Both the position numbers and the translations under genes were made by a program. From contig CAYRFV010000151.1 in assembly GCA_964423545.1 (NCBI GenBank), forward strand, positions 1 through 13,075: a DNA stretch of 13,075 bases, written 5' to 3'. This stretch comes from JALOOE01 sp964423545. Lineage in GTDB: Bacteria > Chloroflexota > Anaerolineae > CG2-30-64-16. This document shows, piece by piece, positions 1 to 6,425 of the stretch. Each line of letters begins with the position of its first letter. The first letter of the stretch is position 1. The notes beneath the pieces were generated by a model. That model was not told the origin of the DNA and did not search any database. It saw nothing but the letters and a program-made list of their open reading frames with translations.

Positions 1-1
1 G

Positions 2-403
2 GCCACCGGCGTGGAGCTGCGCGAGCTGGAACGCGCCGGCCTGTTGGCGCGGCCAGACCCCCAGCGCATGGTGCTGCTCGGGCCTGATGAACGCCCCGAC
101 CTGCTGGAAGGCGTCCTGCGGCGTGTCCAGATGGGCCGCGGTTCGCTCGTGGACGCGCTGCACTGCGCCTGCATGCTCTGGAAAGAGAACCGTCGCGACG
201 AGCTCATCGAGCTTCTCACCGCGCTGAACGGCGCGGCCCGGCAGGTCGCGCAGGCGCTCGCCGAGCTCAACGACGAAGGCACGGAGGAGCGCAAGCTGTT
301 GATGGGCCTGTTGGGCGCGTGGAAGAGCCTGCCGGCCACCAACAAACGGGTCGCACCGCGGAATCCAAAGCCGACCGAAGACCTGCAATTGCCGCTGCTC
401 TGA
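2..403 (+). CDS. DUF1156-type adenine-specific DNA methylase, C-terminal end (partial)
   Basis: The reading frame is open to the left window edge, so this is the last 133 codons of a longer gene; the GTG at 11 is an internal codon, not a credible start. The visible part is a helical tail with the pattern SLVDALHCACMLWKENRRDE followed by RQVAQALAEL and EERKLLMGLLGAW. I recognise this as the C-terminal region of DUF1156 (COG1743-type) adenine-specific DNA methylases. The catalytic SAM-binding and DPPY-type motifs would lie outside the window, so activity cannot be judged. It ends with a Pro/Lys-rich linker and QLPLL. The next gene starts about 30 bases later on the same strand and encodes a DUF499 ATPase, the usual partner of this family, which supports the call. 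The family is associated with phage defence, where methylation marks self DNA. Identification rests on the tail alone and is moderately certain. Confidence 0.66.
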   Translation, partial: ATGVELRELERAGLLARPDPQRMVLLGPDERPDLLEGVLRRVQMGRGSLVDALHCACMLWKENRRDELIELLTALNGAARQVAQALAELNDEGTEERKLLMGLLGAWKSLPATNKRVAPRNPKPTEDLQLPLL

Positions 404-422
404 CGCCGCGCCCCTATCACAT

Positions 423-427
423 GGAGG
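423..427 (+). promoter_or_regulatory. Shine-Dalgarno GGAGG deciding the start of the DUF499 gene
   Basis: GGAGG at 423-427 directly abuts the ATG at 428 but lies 6 bases before the ATG at 434. The second ATG is therefore the better start, removing two residues from the longest frame. Confidence 0.7.
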
Positions 428-433
428 ATGCTT

Positions 434-3400
434 ATGAACCCGATACCCTGGTGGCAAGCTGTCACCCCTCACGCCGATGTGTGCACCGGGCGCATTGACG
501 AGAGCCTGTTCGCTGCCAGCCTTGAAGGGGCGGTGCGCGGGACGGCGCCGGACGAATATTCCAAGGCCGAGGTCTTCTTTCGCAAGACCTACCTCACAGA
601 GGGCCTGCGCAGCCTGCTGACCAAACTGCTGCGGCATGTGGCGGGCATCGCGGCTGCGAATCCGGTCGCCACGCTGCAGACCAGTTTCGGCGGCGGCAAA
701 ACGCACACCGAGCTCGCCATCTACCACCTCCTGGAACACCCGGACGATTCGCTCAAAGTTGACCAGGTGCGCGATCTGGTGGAAGCCGCCGGCCTGTCCC
801 GCCCCCCAGCCTGTCGAGTCATCGTGATGTCGGGCGTGGACATCAACCCCCTGGGACGCAACACCGAGGAAGGGTTGCACATCAAGACCCTGTGGGGGGA
901 GATGGCTTATCAGCTCGGCGGCGCTCCGGCCTACGCGGCAGTCGCTGCCAATGACGAGAAGCTGGTCTCACCGGGCGTTGCCGACCTGACCAAACTCTTG
1001 GAGGTTTATGGCCCGGCGGTGATCCTCCTGGACGAAACGCTGCACTATGTGGACAAGGTCTCCCAACTCGTCGGCGCTTCGGGCAATCTGGCCGACAACA
1101 CGGTTGCATTCCTGCGCGAGATGACCGACGCGGTCCGCACCGCGCCGCGCAACATGATGGTGGTATCGCTGACCGCCAGCAGCCTGGAGCAGCTCAGCAG
1201 CGACGCGATGCATTGGCTTGATCACTTGAATCAGCAGGTGGCCCGTGAAGACACCAAACACACGCCGGTGGAACGGACCGAAGTGCATGATATCGTGCGG
1301 CGGCGGCTGTTTGAAAACGTAGATGAGAAGGCGGCAGCCCGCGCGAGCCAGGCCTACCGCGAGCTCTACATCGACGCGCCCGGCTTGCCTTCCTCGGTGC
1401 TGGGAGATGAGTACCAACGCCGGCTCGAACGCAGCTATCCCTTTCATCCGGAGTTGGTAGACATCCTTTACACCCGTTGGGGCGCCAGGGCGAAGTTCCA
1501 GCTCACGCGCGGCACGCTGCGTTTTCTCGCCTACGTGCTGGCCACCCTGTGGAAAGACAGGAACGGCGACACGCGCGTCCTCATTCATCCCATGGATGTG
1601 CCGTTGTCCGAGGTGAACCTGCGTGCGATGACGCGCGAGGTGTCCGGCGATCCGGCCTGGGAGTCTGTCCTGGGCACCGACATCGCCGGCACGACGAAGG
1701 ACCAGCCGTCCAAGGCGCAAGCGCTGGACCTGGAATATCCCACGCCGGGCTGGCCCCGCCTGGCAGAAGGCATGGCCACGACGATCCTTCTCTACAGCCT
1801 GAGCGGCGGGGAGAAGCCACATGCACGATCCGATGAATTGCTGCTGGCTTGCACGCGTCCCGATCTGCTGGCGGCGCAGCGTGAAGACTCGCTGAAGCGC
1901 TTGCACGACCGGTTGCACTACCTCTACTACACCGAAGCTACAGACCAGTTTCGCAAAGAACCCAACGTCGTTAGCTTACAGCAGACCCATCGCGCCAACC
2001 TGCAAGGCTCTGACGAGGCCGACGCTTTCATCCGCAAAGAGGTCAAGGATCGCTTCCTGGGACAGGTCGGCAACACCGGCTTCGCCTGGTTCGACTTCAT
2101 GCCCAAGAGCTCTGAGGCCATCCCGGAATCCGAGGATCTCAAGCTTGTGGTGTTGGGGACTGACTATCTTGTGAGGCAAGAGAAGCTCGGCGACAAGGCA
2201 AAACAAGCGCTGCTGGCCGTGGTGGAATTCCGTGGCGCGGGGGCGCGCATCAACTTGAACTCCCTGGTTTTCTGTCTGGCCGACGAGGAGGGGATGCGCC
2301 AGGCGCAGGATCAGGCACGCGAATACCTGAGCTGGCGGAAAATCCAGGACGATGCTGGTGAGTGGGAGCGCATCGGCGGCGCGCAACAGGAGATCGTCAA
2401 GCAGAAGCTGATAGATGGCAAGGGCGCTGTGTATAAAGCGATCCCCAGCGCGTTCAGTTGGGCCGGTGTGCCGACAGCGATCCCTGCAACCAATGGCGGC
2501 GGCTCGAAACTGGACGTGTCGCTGACAAAGCTGGGGATCTACGTCGCCGGCCAGACCATCGTTCAGCGCGTGTGGGACCGCCTGACGAGCAAAGGCGTCG
2601 ACCAAATCCTGCAAGAGCTAGGCCCCGAACACATGCTTGAGCGTTACGGGCGCGATCTGTGGCCGGAGACGGAGCTTTGGGTCACGGAAGACCAGTTGTG
2701 GCAGCGGTTTTGCCGGCAGGTTGCGCTGCCTATGTTGGCAAGCCGGGGTGTATTGAAGGAAACGCTCAAGGCCGGTCAGCGGCTCGGCACCTTTGCCCTG
2801 GGACAGCTTGCCGACGAGAAGGCCGACCGCAACCAACGAGACAGCTACATCAACCTGTTCTTCAAGGAGGAGATGCCCCCCAACGTGCTCCTCCAGGGCC
2901 AGCGCTGGCTGGTCATGAAGGAGGAACTGCACCGCCGCTTGCTCGACAGTCCTGTGCCTGTGACCGCTGCGGACGTCCGGCCTCTACTGGAGCCGTATGC
3001 CGAACGAGGAAAGCCAGTGGAGGTGGGTCTCCTGGTGGACCAGGTCACCGGACTTCATAACGGCAAAGTGGATCCAACATCGGTTCGGACGGCCATTGCT
3101 GAAGCTGTCAAGAGCCAACATATGGTCTACAGCCTGAGCATTGACGGAAAGAGCCTGGCCGAGCTGCCGGCTCAAATCGAGGAGAACACTGCCGGCTTCT
3201 TCGTCCTGCCGACAGCCGGCGCCGAGCCGCCCAAGCAAGGCCGCGTGATCCAGGTTATAGGAGCTATCACCATCGGCCAATTGCCGCAGTTGTTCAACAG
3301 CCTGCTCAAGCCGTTGAACAGCCAGAACCCGGCCGAGTTCACCATCAATATTGAAGCCACTGTGCGGTACGACAAAGATCCCGGCAGCGCGTTCGACGCC

Positions 3401-3469
3401 ACGCTGAAGGACAGCTTCAAGCAGGATCTGTTCCCGAATATCAAGGTGGCTGACAGCAAGGGGAACTGA
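434..3469 (+). CDS. DUF499 AAA+ ATPase (COG1483 type), defence-island partner of DUF1156 methylase
   Basis: A large cytoplasmic P-loop ATPase of 1011 residues, full length for the family. The N-terminus follows the DUF499 pattern: PWW...TPHADV at 6-16, APDEYSKAEVFFRKTYLTEG near 38-57, then a Walker A in TSFGGGKTH (GGGKTH at 86-91). Walker B is AVILLDE at 195-201, with D200 and E201 in place, and a sensor-1-like strand NMMVVSLTASS lies near 240-250. A second conserved block, YPFHPELVDILY...FQLTRGTLRFLA, falls at about 335-365; related FxxTRG blocks occur in BREX-type BrxC/PglY ATPases as I recall them. The C-terminal third is not assigned. All nucleotide-binding motifs look intact. The start at 434 is chosen over 428 because of ribosome-binding-site spacing. 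The gene lies 30 bases after the methylase end and is probably co-transcribed with it. Role inferred: ATP-driven component of a methylation-based anti-phage system; the precise activity is unknown. Confidence 0.88.
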   Translation: MNPIPWWQAVTPHADVCTGRIDESLFAASLEGAVRGTAPDEYSKAEVFFRKTYLTEGLRSLLTKLLRHVAGIAAANPVATLQTSFGGGKTHTELAIYHLLEHPDDSLKVDQVRDLVEAAGLSRPPACRVIVMSGVDINPLGRNTEEGLHIKTLWGEMAYQLGGAPAYAAVAANDEKLVSPGVADLTKLLEVYGPAVILLDETLHYVDKVSQLVGASGNLADNTVAFLREMTDAVRTAPRNMMVVSLTASSLEQLSSDAMHWLDHLNQQVAREDTKHTPVERTEVHDIVRRRLFENVDEKAAARASQAYRELYIDAPGLPSSVLGDEYQRRLERSYPFHPELVDILYTRWGARAKFQLTRGTLRFLAYVLATLWKDRNGDTRVLIHPMDVPLSEVNLRAMTREVSGDPAWESVLGTDIAGTTKDQPSKAQALDLEYPTPGWPRLAEGMATTILLYSLSGGEKPHARSDELLLACTRPDLLAAQREDSLKRLHDRLHYLYYTEATDQFRKEPNVVSLQQTHRANLQGSDEADAFIRKEVKDRFLGQVGNTGFAWFDFMPKSSEAIPESEDLKLVVLGTDYLVRQEKLGDKAKQALLAVVEFRGAGARINLNSLVFCLADEEGMRQAQDQAREYLSWRKIQDDAGEWERIGGAQQEIVKQKLIDGKGAVYKAIPSAFSWAGVPTAIPATNGGGSKLDVSLTKLGIYVAGQTIVQRVWDRLTSKGVDQILQELGPEHMLERYGRDLWPETELWVTEDQLWQRFCRQVALPMLASRGVLKETLKAGQRLGTFALGQLADEKADRNQRDSYINLFFKEEMPPNVLLQGQRWLVMKEELHRRLLDSPVPVTAADVRPLLEPYAERGKPVEVGLLVDQVTGLHNGKVDPTSVRTAIAEAVKSQHMVYSLSIDGKSLAELPAQIEENTAGFFVLPTAGAEPPKQGRVIQVIGAITIGQLPQLFNSLLKPLNSQNPAEFTINIEATVRYDKDPGSAFDATLKDSFKQDLFPNIKVADSKGN

Positions 3470-3562
3470 GTCCGGCCATCCTCGTATGCCGGAGTTGCGC
3501 TGCGCAAGATCAGCGATCGGAGCCTGCTGACCCAGAATTCGGCCACGCGCAGCCCGACCTGG
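3470..3562. other. Non-coding stretch after the DUF499 gene
   Basis: I see no gene here. Two short inverted repeats occur: TCCGGC/GCCGGA at 3471-3493 with an 11-base loop, just after the stop codon, and TTGCGC/GCGCAA at 3495-3507 around a single base. Neither is followed by a T-run, so intrinsic termination is not supported. The stretch leads into the transposon remnant. Confidence 0.4.
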
Positions 3563-3865
3563 CTACTTGCCTTCCGCTTTGGTCCGATCCACGATGCGGT
3601 GTTCTTGTCTAAGGAATCGAGGCCGCTTGTTCATCGAAACCAGGCCTACCTGCCGCACAAAGGGTGGCAGCGCAATCATCGAAAACAGGCTCAACGGCAG
3701 ACTTAGGGCGGCCCAGGATCCCGGCGCGGCACTTCACCTTGCCGATTCCATCGACGATCGGCAGCTTGTGACAGCTGAGCTGCTGCAAGGCCCGATCCAG
3801 GCGATTCTCATGCTTGGCCCGCGCCAGACGCGTCATCAGGCTTTCGAGGGTCAAGAACAGCACCG
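3563..3865 (-). pseudogene. Remnant of an IS21-family istB-like transposition ATPase, frameshifted
   Basis: Read on the minus strand, 3863-3735 gives VLFLTLESLMTRLARAKHEN, then RLDRALQQL...LPIVDGIG. This matches the part of IstB after Walker A, where family members read VxFTTLxxLxxxLxxA and the Walker B LLIIDEIGYL. Here the Walker B Glu is replaced by Gly. Homology then moves to another frame: 3700-3626 reads LPLSLFSMIA...FVRQVGLVSMNK, which parallels LPL...LFFQLI..RYER..LIxTSNK of IstB. A TAG closes that frame at 3563-3565. The N-terminal half with Walker A is absent; homology stops near 3865, about 25 bases before the next gene's start. The frameshift, the Walker B change and the truncation together indicate a dead fragment. 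No istA and no terminal inverted repeats are visible. The match is from pattern recognition rather than alignment, so the exact limits are approximate. Confidence 0.62.
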
Positions 3866-3878
3866 TGTGCGTGATGAC

Positions 3879-3884
3879 GGGAGG
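3879..3884 (+). promoter_or_regulatory. Shine-Dalgarno GGGAGG for the DUF4386-like gene
   Basis: GGGAGG lies 5 bases before the ATG at 3890 and supports that start over the in-frame ATG at 3920. Confidence 0.65.
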
Positions 3885-3889
3885 TTTCG

Positions 3890-4594
3890 ATGAACGGTCC
3901 GAGGTCGGCGGGTGATGACATGGCTCGGGTGGGCGGCATCTGCTCGCTGGCGGCCGGCGCCATCTTTCTGGCGAGCGGCGTCGCGTTCTACGCGTCCCAG
4001 GTGGGCCGCTTCGATTGGAGCTCGGTGGCTTCCATCAGCAATTACCTGCAGACAAGCCCTGCCGCCGGGCCGCTGTGGACTGCGGTCAACGGCGGCGCAG
4101 CGGTGGCCGCCTTTCTGGCAATCGCCGGCGTGTTGGGACTGGCAGATCGCTTGCACGCTGCCGATCCCGGCCTGGTGCGCTGGACAAGCACCCTGGCCGT
4201 CGTCGGTTACGCGATCCTCGCGGTGACCAACCTCGCGGACCTCTACCAGATCAGACGCCTGGCCGCCAGCTATCCATCACTGGATGCGTCCGCGCGCGCA
4301 GCCATCGAGGCCATCGGCACGAGCACCCTCGATCCCAGCCTGGCCCTGAGGTTCATCGCCCTCGGTCCGTGGTTCCTGACGGCCGGCTGGGTCGCCCTAC
4401 GCACGCAGGTTCTGCCCAGGACACTGGCGCACCTAGGCATCGTCGCCGGCGGCGGGGCATTGCTGGCCGCAGCAGCGGGCTTGCTAGACTTGCCCGGGAT
4501 CCCCTTAGCGCTGGCCGTGGGCGCTGTCGCCGTGGTGGTTCATCCCATCTGGCTGATCGGCGTCGGGATGGCCCTCAACCGCCAGCGCCGATGA
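3890..4594 (+). CDS. DUF4386-like six-helix membrane protein
   Basis: A 234-residue integral membrane protein. Hydrophobic segments lie at about 12-35, 63-84, 97-116, 149-170, 178-199 and 203-228, giving six predicted helices. A polar stretch at 117-148 (NLADLYQIRRLAASYP, then a helix of small residues) separates helices 3 and 4. The layout and the phrases LRFIALGPWFLTAGWVAL and HPIWLIGVGMAL resemble the DUF4386 family of uncharacterised bacterial membrane proteins. The function is not known for that family, and I see no catalytic or transport motif. The ATG at 3890 has a well-placed GGGAGG. Its stop overlaps the start of the following kinase gene as ATGA, so the two are probably translated together and may act in one process. 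No convincing promoter was found in the degraded transposon DNA just upstream. Confidence 0.68.
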   Translation: MNGPRSAGDDMARVGGICSLAAGAIFLASGVAFYASQVGRFDWSSVASISNYLQTSPAAGPLWTAVNGGAAVAAFLAIAGVLGLADRLHAADPGLVRWTSTLAVVGYAILAVTNLADLYQIRRLAASYPSLDASARAAIEAIGTSTLDPSLALRFIALGPWFLTAGWVALRTQVLPRTLAHLGIVAGGGALLAAAAGLLDLPGIPLALAVGAVAVVVHPIWLIGVGMALNRQRR

Positions 4595-5583
4595 GCCCTG
4601 GCCAGCCGATGCTCCCCAACCTGATTCAACACCTCGATCGCACCCGCCCTGCAGCAGACGAGCGCTGGCGCGGCTGGCAGATCACGCCGACAGCGGGCGG
4701 CGCCAACAACCTGGTGTACCGCGCCACCCGTCGCGGCGACGACTACGCCGTGAAGTTCACACTGCGCGACGAGCGCGACCGCGCGGGCCGCGAGTTCGCC
4801 GCACTCAGCGCACTCCAACAGGCCGGTCTCCGCATTGCACCCGAACCGATCTGGCTCGACCGCGAGCGGTGCACTCTGCCGGTGGTGGTTCAGAGCTGGA
4901 TCGCGGGAGAGACGCTCAGCACTCCGCCACAGCGCGATTCCGAGTGGACCGCCCTGTTGGACCACTACTGCGCCATCCATTCCGTCACCCCGGACCGGAC
5001 CGCGGTGGTCCTGGCAGCGGGTGTCGTCAACGTTTCCAGCGGCGAGGCGGGCAAGGCGCTGGTGTGCCGTCACGCGGCCAGACTGCCGGCCGAGGCGCAG
5101 CCGGGGCCGCTGCGAGACCTGCTGGCGCGCTTCGACGACTGGGCGCCGCCTTGCTGGCCGGAGCCGCCGCGCACCCTGGTGCGGGTGGACGGCAACTGGC
5201 GCAACTTCGTGCGGCGAGGCGTTGGCCTGGCCTCGGTGGACTGGGAGAACAGCGGCTGGGGCGACCCGGCGTTCGAGCTCGGCGAGCTCGCCGTCCACCC
5301 CGCGTACGAGGGCGTGCCAGGCTCGCGCTGGGACCAGTTCGCGGCCGGTTATGTCGAGCGCCGGAACGATCCGACCCTGATCTTGCGCGCCCGCACCTAC
5401 ACCACGATCATGCTCGTCTGGTGGGCCGTGCGCTGGGCGCGCTATCTGTATGAGGTCCCGCGTGGACTCGACCCGCGTCTGGTCAGCCGCCCCGCGGGTT
5501 GGCTGGCAGAGGTCGAGCGGTCCTACCATCGGTGCGTGGTGCAGGCGGAGGCGCGCATGGATGCGCGTTTTCCTGATCCGTGA
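4591..5583 (+). CDS. Aminoglycoside phosphotransferase (APH/choline kinase)-fold small-molecule kinase
   Basis: A 330-residue kinase-like protein of normal APH length. A glycine loop TAGGANNLVYR lies at 34-44, the ATP-contacting Lys is probably K55 in YAVKFT, and the hinge region is VVVQSWIAGE near 98-107. The catalytic loop is RVDGNWRN at 198-205, corresponding to the family's HxDxxxxN with D200 and N205 kept and the His replaced by Arg. The metal-binding block is VDWENSGWGDPAFELGEL at 216-233, with D217 equivalent to the DFG aspartate. The protein should therefore bind ATP and probably phosphorylate a small hydroxyl compound. The substrate cannot be read from the sequence, and antibiotic resistance should not be assumed. 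The ATG at 4591 overlaps the preceding stop as ATGA, favouring translational coupling to the membrane protein; an in-frame ATG at 4609 lacks a visible ribosome-binding site. A long open frame extends upstream but only as antisense to codon structure of the previous gene. Confidence 0.82.
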   Translation: MSPGQPMLPNLIQHLDRTRPAADERWRGWQITPTAGGANNLVYRATRRGDDYAVKFTLRDERDRAGREFAALSALQQAGLRIAPEPIWLDRERCTLPVVVQSWIAGETLSTPPQRDSEWTALLDHYCAIHSVTPDRTAVVLAAGVVNVSSGEAGKALVCRHAARLPAEAQPGPLRDLLARFDDWAPPCWPEPPRTLVRVDGNWRNFVRRGVGLASVDWENSGWGDPAFELGELAVHPAYEGVPGSRWDQFAAGYVERRNDPTLILRARTYTTIMLVWWAVRWARYLYEVPRGLDPRLVSRPAGWLAEVERSYHRCVVQAEARMDARFPDP

Positions 5584-5589
5584 AGCTTG

Positions 5590-5598
5590 TGCTATAGT
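5590..5598 (+). promoter_or_regulatory. Candidate extended -10 promoter element
   Basis: TGCTATAGT fits the extended -10 pattern TGnTATAAT with one mismatch and stands out in GC-rich DNA. It sits just after the kinase stop and 132 bases before the GTG of the secreted-protein gene. No good -35 is visible (TTCCTG at 5570-5575 is weak), as is acceptable for extended -10 promoters. It would give the secreted-protein gene its own transcript with a leader of roughly 125 bases. Confidence 0.4.
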
Positions 5599-5716
5599 TC
5601 ACTCATGCCCGTTGCGCGCGGGCCCTGCTGCGAGCAGCTGCCAGATGCCAGGCCCTCCGCCCCCCGTTGCGCTGAGCTTGCAGCGCTGCCGCCATCGGTT
5701 GACGCACCTTGCCACG

Positions 5717-5722
5717 AAGGAG
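5717..5722 (+). promoter_or_regulatory. Shine-Dalgarno AAGGAG deciding the GTG start at 5730
   Basis: AAGGAG lies 7 bases before the GTG at 5730. The longer frame from the TTG at 5709 would place this site inside the gene and add a non-signal-like extension. Confidence 0.65.
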
Positions 5723-5729
5723 CCTTGCG

Positions 5730-6404
5730 GTGAACCACTGGATGACACCTCGACTCGCGCTGGTAATCCTGCTCTCCGTGACAACGCTGGCGACGGCCAA
5801 CGCCGCCGGCGCGGCCCCCACGCCGCCAGCAAGCGGCTGGGTGCGCCTGATGTCGGAGGATTTCGAGGGCGCGTTCCCGTCCCCAGGCTGGCACATCGGC
5901 CGGACCGGCGACCCCTATCTCTGGGGCCAACGCAACTGCAACCCGCACCGCGGCAGCTACAGCATGTGGGGCGGCGGCGGCGGGACCCTCGGATCGCTGA
6001 TTCCTTGCTCCGAAATGTACGTGACCGGGGTGGCGACCACGCTGTCGTACGGCCCCTTCGACCTGACCGGATGCACCGACGTCAGGGTCAACTTCGCGCA
6101 TTGGTCCTGGCTGGGCAGAAACGACGTCCTCGGGGTCGGCTACTCGATCGACGGCGGCACGCTCTGGCATCTCGTGCCGATCTATGGCAACGCGGTGTCG
6201 GCCTGCGGGGGCTGGTGCGAGGAGTCCTTCAGTAAAGACCGCTGGACGATTCCGCTCTGCGGGCAGCCGAAGGTGTATCTGCTGTTTCGCTTCACCTCGG
6301 ACTATGCCGACGTGAGTTACGGCGCCTTCGTGGATGATGTCGCGCTCGAAGCATACTACGAGGACGGGTCCCGCAAGACCTATCTGCCGCTCGTCCGGAG
6401 ATAG
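5730..6404 (+). CDS. Secreted Cys-rich beta-sandwich protein, immune-inhibitor-A/MAM-like, with YLPLVRR tail
   Basis: A 224-residue exported protein. Residues 1-28 form a signal peptide: a short N-region ending in Arg, a hydrophobic core LALVILLSVTTLATA, and likely cleavage after ANA (about 25). After a short Pro/Ala linker, the domain from about 42 to 210 runs SEDFEGAFPSPGWHI, YLWGQRNC, GSYSMWGGGGG, YGPFDLTGC, VGYSIDGGTLWHLVP and FVDDVALEAYY. This order (FEG...W, then GPFDL, then a strand ending in D-D-V) is that of the lectin-like beta-sandwich in immune-inhibitor-A-type and MAM-like extracellular domains. Six Cys (70, 93, 115, 159, 163, 177) could form three disulfides. There is no HExxH motif, so it is not itself a peptidase. 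It ends in KTYLPLVRR, a tail I associate with many secreted Chloroflexota proteins. The GTG start is fixed by AAGGAG. A probable own promoter lies upstream, and the gene converges on the opposite-strand operon 21 bases downstream. Role unknown: binding or surface protein. Confidence 0.72.
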   Translation: MNHWMTPRLALVILLSVTTLATANAAGAAPTPPASGWVRLMSEDFEGAFPSPGWHIGRTGDPYLWGQRNCNPHRGSYSMWGGGGGTLGSLIPCSEMYVTGVATTLSYGPFDLTGCTDVRVNFAHWSWLGRNDVLGVGYSIDGGTLWHLVPIYGNAVSACGGWCEESFSKDRWTIPLCGQPKVYLLFRFTSDYADVSYGAFVDDVALEAYYEDGSRKTYLPLVRR

Positions 6405-6425
6405 TGGAAGGAAGCGAAGGAGGCG

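Noticed and set aside
968..1918. Minus-strand open frame of 316 codons inside the DUF499 gene
   Set aside because: Antisense to a conserved ATPase region; no recognisable motifs.
3471..3507. Two short inverted repeats after the DUF499 stop as a terminator
   Set aside because: Stems of only six base pairs and no following T-run on either strand.
3567..3893. Plus-strand open frame of 108 codons in the gap before the DUF4386-like gene
   Set aside because: It is the antisense of the istB remnant and has no family resemblance of its own.
4015..4590. Upstream extension of the kinase frame, giving a 522-residue protein
   Set aside because: The extension overlaps the DUF4386-like gene in another frame and is Arg-rich noise; APH length and the ATGA overlap fit the start at 4591.
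5980..5992. GGC-repeat run coding for five glycines as a possible frameshift or phase-variation tract
   Set aside because: Short, imperfect and inside an intact reading frame; ordinary in GC-rich DNA.
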